From contig NC_088797.1 in NCBI RefSeq assembly GCF_011386835.1, positions 64,071,587 through 64,135,586 on the forward strand: a stretch of 64,000 nucleotides of DNA, written 5' to 3'. A program made the position numbers and the translations under genes. The notes beneath the pieces are model-generated. The model saw nothing but the letters and a program-made list of their open reading frames with translations. It had not been told where the DNA came from and searched no databases. Shown here piece after piece: positions 46,481 to 59,231 of the stretch (positions within the stretch are counted from its first letter, which is position 1; each line of letters begins with the position of its first letter). Source of the stretch: Chrysemys picta bellii (Eukaryota > Chordata > Testudines > Emydidae).

Positions 46481-47660
46481 TTTTCCAAGATTCAATCTTA
46501 TAAGTACAATTACTCTGTAACCGTATTTTTGTAGGATTGTCATTTTAATTAACATTCCTTATTTCAAACAGAATTGTTGATATTCAGAGACTTTTAAAAG
46601 CCAGAATTCAAGTGTGATTATTAAGACAAATGTATTATGCAGTCAATTCATAACTGCTTGGTGTCTAGTGACTCATCCCCTTTACTCACCTGAAACTCCC
46701 AGAACCAGAGAATGGATATAAGTGATATTAACAAGGGCTTTTGCTTGAATGACATCTGCAATAGATCTGAGTCATATGTTTAACCAGCATTGCTTTATTT
46801 ATTTTTATATATATATTTTTAAAGTTCCTGGTTCCCATGTGTTCCTCAAAATCTAATTAGCTATTTTTTTTTTAAACCCACTGGTAATCACCTTTTGAGA
46901 TGCTTTTTTATTTTTAAATGTATTGTCTTTTAAGGATGCTTTGAAGTTGTTTTTAAATCAGTAATTTAGCGTGCAAAATAACCCTTTCCATTATCTGTCT
47001 TGTTTTTCCATAATGGAAATCATAACCTGTGTTTGAGGTAGAGATTTGTACAGTATTTCATCTACCAATTGACAGGCCTTTCATAATGTATTTACATGTG
47101 GCCTCAATACAGTCTGTTTCCAGACCTGATTCACTCCATCACTGTAAATCACAGATATGCCCAGACCCCACTAACACAATTAGAGATCATTACAGTATTA
47201 GTTGTTGAATAATCACATTTCCTTTGGGGATAGAAAAAGTTTCATCATGAAATCTGGAAATCCAAGTGACTCATTTGGAAACAGAATTTAAAAAACCCTC
47301 ATGTCTAATTCCACATTTCTGGAAAACATGGATGGACCTGCACCTTAAATAGAAGTTACATCCAAGGAAGTCTGGTAAAGAATGCTGGGGAAATATCTGA
47401 GGAAATTCACTGTTCAAAAAACAGGTCAGATATTGTACTGGGAGAACTGAATAGACAGCGATATTCTCAAGATCTTTGATCTTGACTATCAAACAGGATT
47501 TTCATAAGCTTTGTAGAGTTGGGGGCTCAATCATGCAGTGTGCCAAGTAGTCTCAAATTGCACCAGTACCACTGACAATTAAGAGAGCTTAGCAGTTTGC
47601 AAGATTTGGCCATTAGGAAGCCAGCAATGGCACTTCTGTTCACATGAGCAGAGGCAGAAG
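46481..47660. other. AP3M1 first-intron sequence, nothing recognised
   Basis: AT-rich, without supported features. Confidence 0.5.
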
Positions 47661-47677
47661 TACTGGTAGATCCCTGA

Positions 47678-47962
47678 AGGGACATAAATTTATATCCGCT
47701 CCCAGCCCTGTCCTCCAGCATGGCTGTACAGACCCCAGACAGGAGACCCAGTCACGCAGACAGCTGCGTGCAAGGGACGGGGGCGAGTCAGGGGGCGGTA
47801 CAGCCACAAGGGAGGAGCTGCCGGCATGGGGCGCTGGCTTCTGGGAGCGGCGGCCCCACGTTCGGCTCCTTTCACTGCTGCGATTCCCGGCAGAGTCCTG
47901 CGGTTCAGCAGATACCAATTTATAGCCGCGGATGTAAATTTTTATCTGCACGGGGCTCTAAG
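47678..47962. repeat. GC-rich block with related AT-rich ends
   Basis: A CpG-rich core (47740-47900) is bordered by ATAAATTTATATCCGC on the left and GCGGATGTAAATTTTTATCT on the right, which pair as imperfect inverted repeats. This suggests a short DNA transposon rather than a promoter. The long overlapping frames on both strands are a GC artefact. Confidence 0.5.
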
Positions 47963-49796
47963 TATTGGGCCTGAAATCAAGTTTGCACACTAATAATATT
48001 AAGTGCTTCAGGGCGGCCTGGAAAAGAATTTCAGAGATCTAAAGGAGACAGCTACAGAATCCTTACTTTTAAAAAAGTTTTTAAAAGATCCAATGTTTGG
48101 AAGAAAGATTTCTATTAGAAGTGTGTGGTTTTTTGTTTTTAAATAAAGGGATGTATCAGTGGGTAGAAAGAAACATGAAGTGACTGGAAAAAGTATTCCA
48201 GGGAAATGGTGGGGAAAAGCAGCCAAGGGATAATAAGAAATGCTGATTTAAAGTTAGTCTTCCATAAACCAAGTTTCTAGGTTGTAATTGGGAGGCATTT
48301 AGAATATGTTTCTAAGATGTATTCACAAACGAGTCCAAGCAGAAAGACAGTTGAGTTAGGTTACAGTGTCTATTAATACCTAAGAGATATTCTCAGGTAT
48401 TGAAAGGACAGGGATGATACATCTGTGAACGAATTTGTTATGAATGTGGTAAAGACAGATCTGTATGAATGAGTCATGTTTGGATGGAGATAGAATGCGA
48501 TGATTTTGAACAAAATATGGGAAATAATCCTACAGTCTGCAGAAGCCTAACTAACCTATTCCTTTTTCTCCTCCAAACACAAAAAGAAAAATACAAAATA
48601 AAGGAGTAAGTAGTTCTAAAAGGTGATGTGAGCTGCTTGTTTTCAGGGGAGAAAATGTTCTTACATATTAAATTGAATGGCATTTGAAACCCACTGAGTT
48701 GTGAATAGGTAAAGACTGTCTATAAGATTTTAAAGCTATATTTTCCTGATTTTGTGTTGTAACCAACATTAAACATCCCAAGTCCCAGAGACTAACAGGA
48801 ATTCCAATATCCATTTGATTCACTTTAATCAGTGTCTTACCAGAACAAAAGCGGTTTCCATTTTTTTAATTAAAGGTTTCATCTGCTGCATGCCAGTTTC
48901 AAGTGTTTAAAAGGAGACCCTGTAAATGATCACTCCATATCTAACCTCAGTCCTCATCCTCAAAAGAAACCTGTGCAACACCTTCACAAACAAGCCTGGG
49001 AGCTTATATTCATAACAAAATATCATTGATTCAAAAGAGAATGATTTTTGTCTCATTACAAGAACCTGTAACCAACTAACTCTCCTTGGTCCTACAACTG
49101 CAGAGGTATTAATTGCCTGATTCATTTTGAATGATTTCTTGCAACATGTGCTAACTCCTTATACTGAACACACTGTTCCACCTTATATTTAGCCATGAAA
49201 CACCGATTACCTTTCCTAGACCCGAAGAACAACTCTGTAAAGTTCAAAAGCTTCTCTTCCACAACAGAATTTGGTCCAGTAAAAGATACTGACTCACCTA
49301 CCTTGTCCCTCTGTAAATCTGTCGGTCCAAAACCTACTTTGTAGTCAACAGGTTCCATTTGGTTTTATGTATGTAAGTGAAATCTTGCTGCATATCCTAT
49401 TAAATGGGCAAGGCTGAGGTAAAGGGAGAACAAGAGGGAAAACTGCAACATTTTAAATGGGGAACTTTTAATTCTGCGTTCTACCAGATATTGCCACACC
49501 AGCACTTACTATCTGCCATTCATACACATGGAGAAGTATGACCCCACCTTCTCTCCCACAAATAGAAATCTTACAATAAGAATATGTAATTGTTCAGAGT
49601 TATTAGTAAGAATGAAAAAGGTTAGAAAGTTAAATAATGTCTTTGTCAGAGTTTCAGGATAACTGCACCTGTTTTCCCCAGTCAGGTCTCAAGCTGTCAC
49701 CTGTCTCCAGGCAGGCACCCATGTCCCACTCCCTTTTAACTGGAGATTTTAAGGCTGCACAGCTCCCTGCCTTACACTGATCTCCCTGTGACGTTG
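47963..49796. other. AP3M1 first-intron sequence, nothing firm
   Basis: No gene. The last 150 bp before the LTR (CAGTCAGGTCTCAAGCTGTC onward) look repeat-derived and may continue after the LTR at 50953, but the family was not recognised. Confidence 0.45.
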
Positions 49797-50952
49797 CACT
49801 CCATATGTTTTATGGAAATATGCTTATGAGTGTGAATATGATGCAACTGGAATATGCTTTATGCAAAAGGTCTCTTGTAAGGTATCATAACAAAGGTTAT
49901 AAACTACTGAATATATTTCTCCTATTTGTATACATGTATCATTCTTGTATCTGAAGCTAGAAATATGAAGTACAACTCGGAGGTCCTGTTGCAATTATGC
50001 AGTGTGGGCCATTAATAGTGGTTTAGAATCTTGATAGCTCCCAGTGACTATGACAATTGGCTGTAAATGGTTTATTTAACTGCAAGCCTTTCTGTGTATG
50101 TGTGGGCCAACCCAGGAAGAATGGAGACTAGGGGGTCTTAGTGACATGTGACCTTGTCACATGATATTGGAATCCATCTTAATCCTTGTACTTTTCCATT
50201 GATGAGGAGGGGGTGGGGACAAGCACAGACAAAAGATTCCCCCCCTTGTGCCCAAGCTATAAAAAGGGGGTGGAGCAGGACAAAAAGGGCTGCCAGTCAT
50301 GAGAAAACCCCTGCTTACCACCTGAGATGTCTGCTGGATCTAACAAAGAGTGTACCAGGGGAAATGATTGGGCCCAGACTAGGAAGGGGTCTAGTCTGTG
50401 AAAGAAGCTTATTGGAACATCTTTAAGGGTGAGATATTATGTGTAATCAGTTTCTTAATGTATTAGGCGTAGACTTGCGAGTTTGTTTTATTTTGCTTTT
50501 GTGACTGACTTTGTTCTGTCTATTACTTGAAACCACTTCAATCCTACTTTTTATACTTAAAATAACTTTTGTTTATTAATAAGCCTAGAGAGATATGCAC
50601 AGCTGTTTGTTCCCCTGGGTATTAATCACTATCAGTGTTATAAAGGGCAGACAATTTACAAATTTACCCTGTATAAAGCTTTATACAGAGTAAAATGGAT
50701 TTATTTGGGGTTTGGATCCCATTGGGAACTGGGTGTCTGGGTGCTGGAGACAGGTAACCTGCTGAGCTGTTTTCACTTAAAGCCTGCAGCTTTAGGAAAA
50801 GGCCCTGGGTCTGTATTGCAGCAGGCTAGCGTGTCTGGCTCAACAAGACAGGGTTCTGGAAGTCCCAAGCTGGCAGGGAAAACAGACTCAGAAGTAATTT
50901 CAACACATCAAGTGACAGTCCCAAAGGGATCTCTGTGACCGAACCTGTCACA
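49797..50952 (+). mobile_element. Solo LTR with intact ends and 5-bp duplication
   Basis: Begins TGTGACGTTGCACTCC and ends GAACCTGTCACA, flanked by CTCCC at 49792-49796 and 50953-50957. Core promoter TATAAAAA at 50258-50265. The 1156-bp length and 5-bp duplication fit an endogenous retrovirus or Gypsy-like LTR. Both termini are unmutated (TGTGAC/GTCACA). No internal region remains, so the provirus was reduced by LTR-LTR recombination or only one LTR is left. Confidence 0.85.
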
Positions 50953-50957
50953 CTCCC

Positions 50958-51299
50958 TAGCAAGCCAGTCTGCCTAAAGGCCAGCACATGTGCTTTGCTT
51001 TTTCTGAGAGCGCTACGAACAATGTATGGCCAGGAGTTACCACACAGCTCTTTTTGAGCAAGCACATTTACTCTTAAGGTAAAAAAGCTTTACTGAGAAG
51101 AGACAACACAATGAGACACAAATTTAAACAGGAGTTACCCAGCAGTCTTACAGGGCCCTACAACCCTTTGCAAAGGTTGGAGGGGCCCCCCTTGGAGAGA
51201 AAGTCCTGTCCATTTGCTGGCTCAGAAAGAAAGCCATGGGTCTGTCTAAATACAGCCTTTATGCCAATAGCCCTTCCTTTGTCTCTTGTTCTCTATGGA
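50958..51299. other. Stretch between LTR and LINE
   Basis: Unassigned sequence, possibly an older repeat into which the LTR and perhaps the LINE inserted. Confidence 0.4.
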
Positions 51300-53299
51300 A
51301 TCAAGTGGCAAGAATGTAATAAGAAAAGCCAAAGAGGAGTTTGAAGAACAGCTAGCCAAAAACTCCAAAAGGTAATAAAGTGTTTTTTAAGTACATCAGA
51401 AGCAGGAAGCCTGCTAAACAACCAGTGGGGCCCCTTGATGATCGAGATACAAAAGGAGCGCTTAAAGACGATAAAGTCATTGCGGAGAAACTAAATGGAT
51501 TCTTTGCTTCAGTCTTCACGGCTGAGGATGTTAGGGAGATTCCCAAACCTGAGCCGGCTTTTGTAGGTGACAAATCTGAGGAACTGTCACAGATTGAAGT
51601 GTCACTAGAGGAGGTTTTGGACTTAATTGATAAACTTAACATTAACAAGTCACTGGGACCAGATGGCATTCACCCAAGAGTTCTGAAAGAACTCAAATGT
51701 GAAGTTGCGGAACTATTAACTAAGGTTTGTAACCTGTCCTTTAAGTCAGCTTCTGTACCCAATGACTGGAAGTTAGCTAATGTAACACCAATATTTAAAA
51801 AGGGCTCTAGAGGTGATCCCGGCAATTACAGACCGTTAAGTCTAACGTCCGTACCGGGCAAATTAGTCGAAACAATAGTTAAGAATAAAATTGTCAGACG
51901 CATAGAAAAACAAACTGTTGAGCAATAGTCAACATGGTTTCTGTAAAGGGAAATCGTGTCTTACTAATCTATTAGAGTTCTTTGAAGGAGTCAAAGATGT
52001 GGACAAGGGGGAATCCAGTGGACATAGTGTACTTAGATTTCCAGAAAGTCTTTGACAAGGTCCCTCACCAAAGGCTCTTACATAAATTAAGCTGTCATGG
52101 AATAAAAGGGAAGGTCCTTTCATGGATTGAGAACCGGTTAAAAGACAGGGAACAAAGGGTAGGAATTAATGGTAAATTCTCAGAATGGAGAGGGGTAACT
52201 AGTGGTGTTCCCCAAGGGTCAGTCCTCGGACCAATCCTATTCAACTTATTCATAAATGATCTGGAGAAAGGGGTAAACAGTGAGGTGGCAAAGTTTGCAG
52301 ATGATACTAAACTGCTCAAGATAGTTAAGACCAAAGCAGACACTGACGAACTTAAAAAAGATCTCACAAAACTAAGTGATTGGGCAACAAAATGGCAAAT
52401 GAAATTTAATGTGGATAAATGTAAAGTAATGCACATTGGAAAAAATAACCCCAACTATACATACAATATGATGGGGGCTAATTTAGCTACAACAAGTCAG
52501 GAAAAAGAGGAGTCATCGTGGATAGTTTTCTGAAGATATCCACGCAGTGTGCAGAGGCGGTCAAAAAAGCAAACAGGATGTTAGGAATCATTAAAAAGGG
52601 GATAGAGAATAAGACTGAGAATATATTATTGCCCTTGTATAAATCGATGGTACGCCTACATCTCGAATACTGCATACAGATGTGGTCTCCTCATCTCAAA
52701 AAAGGTATACTGGCACTAGAAAAGGTTCAGAGAAGGGCAAGTAAAAAAATTAAGGGTTTGGAACGGGTCCCATATGAAGAGAGATTAAAGAGGCTAGGAC
52801 TCTTCAGCTTGGAAAAGAGGAGACTAACAGGGGGATATGATAGAGGTATATAAAATCATGAGTGATGTGGCGAAAGTGGATAAGGAAAAGTTATTTACTT
52901 ATTCCCAGAATACAAGAACTAGGGGTCACCAAATGAAATTAATAGGCAGCAGGTTTAAAACAAATACAAGGAAGTTCTTCTTCACGCAGCGCACAGTCAA
53001 CTTGTGGAACTCCTTACCTGAGGAGGTTGTGAAGGCTAGGACTATAACAGCGTTTAAAAGAGAACTGGATAAATTCGTGGTGGTTAAGTCCATTTATGGC
53101 TATTAGCCAGGATGGGTAAGGAATGGTATCCCTAGCCTCTGTTTGTCAGAGGATGGCGATGGATGGGAGGAGAGAGATCACTTGATCACTGCCTGTTAGG
53201 TCCACTCCCTCTGGGGCACCTGGCATTGACCACTGTCGGTAGACAGGATACTGGGCTAGATGGATCTTTGGTCTGACCCGGTACGGTTGTTCTTATGTA
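51300..53299 (+). mobile_element. L3-like CR1 LINE, 5'-truncated
   Basis: Plus-strand LINE with the reverse transcriptase in broken frames: RKPAKQPVGPLDDRDTK (51408), LGPDGIHPRVLKELK (51652), [20 protein letters not shown] (51813), DIVYLDFQKVFDKVPHQRLL (52020), SGVPQGSVLGPILFNLFIND (52201), KFADDTKLLK (52292), MVRLHLEYCIQMWSPHLKK (52649), then [20 protein letters not shown] (52997). It ends with the L3/CR1-type tail GGTCTGACCCGGTACGGTTG then TTCTTATG (53271-53298). Catalytic FADD is retained. At least three frameshifts or stops (near 51928, 52500 and 52850) make it inactive. Confidence 0.88.
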
Positions 53300-56140
53300 A
53301 CCAGTATATGTAGACTCTGCCAGGGGTAAACACCACCACAGAGGTCCTACAACCTAATTGATGCAATCACCCTTCCCTGTTTTTAGTTCCTGGAGCTGTA
53401 TATGCATCACTGTGAGCCAGGGATTGTCAACTTAATACAATATGGTCCCCAAAGATATTGCATGGGATGTAGTATCTGTCAGAGCATTATTCTCCCTCCC
53501 CCCCACCACCACTCAATTCTCACTACCTCCATTTTGGGCTCAAACTTACAAGGTCCCTAGTGTCTCCTGCAGAGATGCTATGCACACTCAATCCTCTTCA
53601 GACCCACTTTTCAGGGCCAGGTCTTGTTTCTATCTACCATTCCTCCATCTTCAGTTCATCCCTCAATAATGCTCCCAGAAGCAGAAAACTAACACTTACC
53701 ACAAGGAAAAGTTTAGCATCAGGCTCCTATCAATGCTCAACTGCCCCTAGTTTAAGCACTGTATTACAGGATATTTACCATGCACAAACCCACTGGATAA
53801 GTCACTATTCTTTCCATAACTTTTGCAGCACATAAACCTGATGTTGCAGAGGCAATGCCAACTATTAGTTTAGGTTTTGTAAATACTTAAACACATTCCC
53901 CATCTCCAATGTCAAGCTAGTAGATTTATTTCTTTTAAACATTTACCTGCAGTGTTTATAACTGAAATATTGCTGTGTTGTGGTTAGTTCATGAGAACCT
54001 GAAATGGACTAGAAACTGACTCATCATCTAAAGTCTGAATAAGTATACAGCTTAAATGGCAATTAGATTTTTAGCAACTTCTCCCACTTTTAATAGCATT
54101 GTTATCAGTATCAGAGGGACAAGCTTCTGTCACCCTTATTCATGTTGACTAGCACCGTACTCCTTACAGACCTATTGATTTTAGAGGCATTACTCTATGG
54201 ATGAAGTCCACTGCTGTGCAGAAAGGACAGTAAAAAGCCATGGTGCCACTGAAGAAAGTTGTTTTTTGAGGGATGAAGTGGAATTCACATGGTGCATGGG
54301 TCTTGTGCTAGCCTTCTGGACAGCAGTGGGCTTCACCCAATGTGAGTTAGGATCGCAGGATTAAAAATAAAAACATTTTTTCATGCCTATATGGAATTTT
54401 CACTTATCTACATAGATAGATGGGAATCTGCTTTTGCCACTTTTCAGAGATCTGAGTGTTTTCAGTTACAAAATACAGAGCATATTACAGATTAAATCCT
54501 TGATTTTTAGAGTCAAAACCATTTGAGTTCTGTTTCAGTAAATGAAAGAGGTTGTATACTGTTCTTAGCCTGTTACTATAAACAAGATTATTTTTCCTGT
54601 TACAAAGTGAAAGACTTCAGATGTATCTACCAGTTTTAGTGTTTGCACTTGTAATTTACTTGTTTTACTTCTATTTTGCATGCAGATTGGCTTTTCCTTC
54701 CCCCAATACCTTACACCACCCTGTATTAACATATATTTTCATTATGTATCCTGCACTCACCCAGCTTCTTCCTCCATAAGCTTTTTAAAAGAGAGAAAAA
54801 AGCCTGCCTCTTAAATTGGCTTTTGGCTCTTGGGCTACCCTTGTTGTCTTTATAAAATTCATAGTGCGTTGCATTTAAATGTTAGTAATGCAAATGAATT
54901 ATTAACTTAAATGTTCACTGTCTCTTAACATCTGCACATTCAGCTCAGAGTACAGCAGATACCCACTCTGAGCTGGAGCCAGTTGGGGTAACTGGGATTG
55001 AACACAAAGCAACAACAGAAAAGGGACTAAACACAGAGAAAGCGGACTTTGAAACTAGTATTAAGGCTGTGTGTACACGAGGGACTATTACAAAAAATTC
55101 TTACTGCTACTACTGATGAAAACTGCCCTGCTGGGAACACTAATGACAGGCAAGGTGCTAGGAGCTTTTTTACATCCATCAATTAAATCTTCTCAGAGCA
55201 AGCCTCTCATGGTCCTGAAAAGGGCTACTAAAAACTGAGCTTTATATACTAGCGCTCCCAACATCGATTAAATTAAACAGATGTTAGTAAGGATAGGAAA
55301 TCTTCAGAAAGTTTCCCCAAGCATATGCAAGATCCACTTGTTGTTAAGCTACTTTCAATTGCCCCAATTGCTGACAAATTATCAGCACCTGTTATATTTC
55401 CTAGCACAGAAAAAGCTTCAGAGAAACCAAGTATTACCAACAAGATATTGTTCCCCTGACTGTTCATAAACAACTAAAGGCAAAGCCAAAAAGTTACTTA
55501 GAACCACTAAAAAGATGTAATAAACCTAGCTAACCACATGACCTTACTATTGTAACTCCTCTCCCATCTTCTTGTTCTCAGGCCATTGCCCATAACACTT
55601 ATTCAGATGTATATAAAACGTAGACTAAAACCTTTGCAGTGCAGGGGACATGTATTTAGTGATCTATAATGGGCCCAGAAAACTGAGGTGCTTTATAAAT
55701 AATGATAAAGTAAACTCTTTCACCATAGATCTTGACATAATGGACCACTTTGCTTAATATGTTACATTTTCTTAATATCAAGCTTCTGGATTACACTGTT
55801 TTTGAAAAATTGATCTGTTATGCAACTACTTCTGTGAAATACACACAGGTGTGGCCGTTAGAGAAAGGGTCAGTTTAAAGACATATTTTAAAGAAAATCC
55901 TTATTTGAATTCTGAAACAGACTATTAAAATAGAAAGAATTTGCTTTTCTATGAACATTTACTTCTCACTCAGTTCAGACAATAAAAACAAAACCAACAC
56001 GCCACGTAACTCTCAAATGAACTTTTAAGCACAGTGCAAACCAAAATGTACTTCTGTCCCACACAAGTCTAGTGTTTTTATTTTTAAAATAGTTAACATC
56101 AGAGATTCTGAATTTAAGTAGTCTGTTAAGAAAGTTAAGC
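53300..56140. other. AP3M1 first-intron sequence, nothing firm
   Basis: No supported gene. AAGGCTGTGTGTACACGAGG near 55065 may be one end of a MITE, but no partner was found. Confidence 0.4.
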
Positions 56141-56148
56141 CCAAATTT

Positions 56149-56210
56149 GGGGGGGGGGGGGGGGAAATTATATATATATATATATACACACATGCACACA
56201 CACACACACT
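56149..56210. repeat. (G)16-(TA)n-(CA)n compound microsatellite
   Basis: G16 run (56149-56164), then AAAT, a TA tract and a CA tract. Likely highly polymorphic. Confidence 0.93.
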
Positions 56211-57099
56211 CAGATTCTCATAGATTTTTAAAATGCTATCATAAATGAGAACCTGAATATGATAAAAATAGTGATAGCATCACAATTAAACTCTGAAACA
56301 AACCTATTCTTTGGGGAAGAGGTTTCATACAAGGATTGAAGTATAAGAGCTGAGAAGTATTAGGACAGTAGCAACTCATTTTCTCTTACAGCACAGAAAG
56401 CTTCCACGATCTAAAGCTAAATCAGTATAGTAGTAAAGATAGTTTAACCAGACAGGAAATATTACCCAGCAAAAGTGGAAGAACTAGAAATTGACACGCA
56501 AAAGATAACATACCTTCGATCTCTCCCGAACGCCCCCACCCCAACAGAAAACAAAACAAAAAACCCGCCTAAGCACACCTTATTTGGTTTGACGACAGCC
56601 AAGATTCTGTTGTTTACATACATTCTTAGCACTTCATAACCACCACGCACTTTGCAAACATTAACCAAGATAAAGATAATAAATTCTGAGAAACAAAAGT
56701 GGGATGAGTGCCTGGAACTTTCACGGTCACACAAATATATACAGAGCAAAGAACTATCAATCTTTTCTAAAAGTATCAACTCCACCAGCTATCACAATAA
56801 CATTTTAACTTTAACCCCCCCCGCAAAGACAGTAAGCTATCCGCCCCCGAATTCTCGGACTAAGACATATTCACCTGCAGATCCCGAGCCCCCGCTCACA
56901 CTCAGAACAGCGACCCCACTCCCCCAGAAGCAGTGGCAAATATGGCTGTGAGGACCCAACACACCCCATGCCTCCTCCCCCAGCCACGCGCACAGGTGTC
57001 TATGTGACTGCCTCCATCCGTGCAAGACTGTATGTTTGAATCGCCTATGAATCTGTAAGAAATTATGCCACGCTGGAGCCGCTTTGAGTCTGGCAATCC

Positions 57100-57420
57100 G
57101 TGCATTAGCATCTGACCTCGGGGGCCAGTTAATTTAAACCAGGTCATTATTTGCATTACAAAGATCGAGGGGATTTGTATCAAATGCCCAGGGCGATGTT
57201 TCTCCAGCAATAAAGGCCGTTGCACTTATTCAGCAATTGCCACGTTATTTTAAAAGTGGGTACCCCGCTCCTGGCCAATTCTTGAATCAGGCGCTCTGTA
57301 GCCCACTCTGCTCCCCCCTCCTGCTGCTGCTGGCTGCTTATTGCCCTGGTTGGAAGCTGAGCTGCTACTACAAGAGGATCGTGACGAGGCCGGGCTGCGC
57401 GCCTGCTGGATACACTGAGC
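57100..57420. promoter_or_regulatory. Probable shared AP3M1/ADK divergent promoter, including AP3M1 noncoding exon 1
   Basis: In mammals AP3M1 and ADK are head-to-head and driven by a bidirectional promoter (established knowledge). Here the ADK start codon is at 57421, and the AP3M1 start-codon exon has an acceptor 3 nt before its ATG, so a noncoding AP3M1 exon must lie upstream. A CCAAT box is at 57275-57279, with GC-rich, repeat-free sequence around it and no clear TATA box. A possible AP3M1 exon-1 donor on the minus strand is CCGAG|GTCAGATG near 57116-57121. Exact start sites cannot be read from sequence. Confidence 0.6.
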
Positions 57421-57482
57421 ATGAAGATGGCAGCGGAGGAGCCACAAGCCAAGAAGCCCAAGCTGGAACAAAACCAACTTAG
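57421..57482 (+). CDS. ADK: Adenosine kinase, first coding exon of the long isoform
   Basis: Adenosine kinase phosphorylates adenosine to AMP and controls adenosine and transmethylation flux. This exon gives the N-terminus specific to the long isoform. The frame reads MKMAAEEPQAKKPKLEQNQL and then AG, the first two bases of the split codon expected to be Arg, with donor GTAACA at 57483. The mammalian form starts at the Met equivalent to 57427 (MAA-EEP-KPKK pattern); the extra upstream Met-Lys is also in frame, so either ATG could serve. The basic cluster KKPK corresponds to the nuclear localisation signal of the long isoform. ENILFGMGN, the start of exon 2, is not in the window, consistent with the very long first intron in amniotes. 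Confidence 0.9.
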
Positions 57483-58780
57483 GTAACAAAAAGAGACCGA
57501 GCGAGCGAGAATGAAAGTCAGCTTCACCCCGAGAGCGGGCATGAGAACGGGCAGCAGGGAGTGTTTGCTAGTAAAGGATTCTTTTGTAAATCTCACTCTA
57601 CCCGGCTAAAGGTTAACCACGTGCTATTCAACTAAGTGCAGCCTGAAAGTCACCCCCAGCAGGGATGTACAGACCCAGTAGAACAGAACGGCTGTTGCGT
57701 TACCGTGTAGCTGGGGGTACTTGGGCAGCCTCTGTGCGACAATACAATAGAACAATTTAACGTGCTGGTGCGTAGTACAGTTACCGGCTTCTCCGTAGCC
57801 GGCGCACGTTGTCAGTTCCTGGGTTGCTTTCTGTAAAAGGCAATATATCCAGCACAGGCACTTTAACATTGCGGTAGGCACAGATTACCTTGTAACCTTT
57901 GAATATGTTGTTATAGGATTTGTGTGTTTCTGTAGGATTCTCTAATTACACTCGTTACCTGTGGCTGAGGACCGGCGTATTCTGACACTAATCCCGGGTT
58001 ATGTTAACATAGTCCCAGGGAGGAAGGTCCTGTAGTTAATGTGTTGCTGGTAGAATATTTAGTTCCTTTCCTCCCCCTGTGAGTAGGTGCCGGTACGTTG
58101 CTGGATTGTTTAGATTGCTATCTGGGGGTGTTGCTTCTGCCATACCCTCCTTCATGTTATCACCATTGCACATTAAAGTATTCCAATCCAGGAGACAAAT
58201 GTCAATGAGTTGAAAATCGCAGCACAAAGGACAGTGAGAACTTTGTTTTAAGCAGTGGGGTTGATCTTTCGGTACACAGGAGTTGTGGGTTTGCAATATC
58301 TCTTCATACACGTGGTTGTGTCATACATGCTGCCTGTGGCCTTGCTCTGAACTCCATGCATTTGGCGGAGAATCGAAAATCAGTGTCATGTGCGGTGAGG
58401 GGGAAGAGGATCGTTACACTTTCCTTCTGTCACGTGTAGCCGGATTTTATATAGAACCAGATGATGTCCTTCCATGACACCCTTTGGGCATGAGTACCTA
58501 GGCACTTAGGTTCTTCCTATCATTTCAGGCCCCAGCAGACAGCAGTGAAAGAAACAGTGTCCTCTTGAGGAAGTTGACAGTAGGAGCTGCAGAGGAGGGA
58601 AGAATGCCAGTCCTTGCTAGTTCATTCAATGACAGATAAGGACACAGCTGCTGGGTGCCAGGAAGTTGAGCGCTACTATTAAGCCTCTGAGGTAACTTCC
58701 TCACAGCTGCATGGGGAGGCATTTGACTAGCCATCAATGTTTTTCCCAGGAATTGAAATTAGGGGGAGGTGTTCAAATAC
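57483..58780. other. ADK intron 1, nothing recognised
   Basis: No exon for the short ADK isoform and no firm repeat identified. Confidence 0.5.
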
Positions 58781-59231
58781 ACAGCAGGGGTGACGGCTAA
58801 GGGGTAAGACTGTGAGGACGAAGGTGAGCTGTATGGCATGATAGTAAAAACTGAAAAATGTTTCACGACCATTTTATTAGATTTAACTCATGTTTTAAAA
58901 TTACACAAATTAAAGTTGGCTATTGAAGCCTACTATGAAGCATTACATCTCATCCTTCTTGGTTTCTTGTAATTTTGCACAGCTCTATTAATGAACTTCT
59001 TGAATGCAGTGCATTCATCTTTGGTGGCTTCTCTTGTGTCTGGTACTGCCAGTCCTTCATGATATGCTCCTGATCAGGCAGAAGGTGACTCCTTTCATAA
59101 CAGAAAATTCTATTCAATGAGGAAAAAGAATGCTCAACGGTAGCTGTTGTGACTGAGAGTAGCAAGAGATGGATTCCTACTTCTTTCATCCCAGGAAACA
59201 TAGCACAAAGATTGGGTTGAACCACTAGTGA

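Noticed and set aside
47640..47974. Candidate coding region or first exon in a CpG-rich block
   Set aside because: Frames overlap on both strands, no splice-site logic or homology seen, and the borders resemble a repeat.
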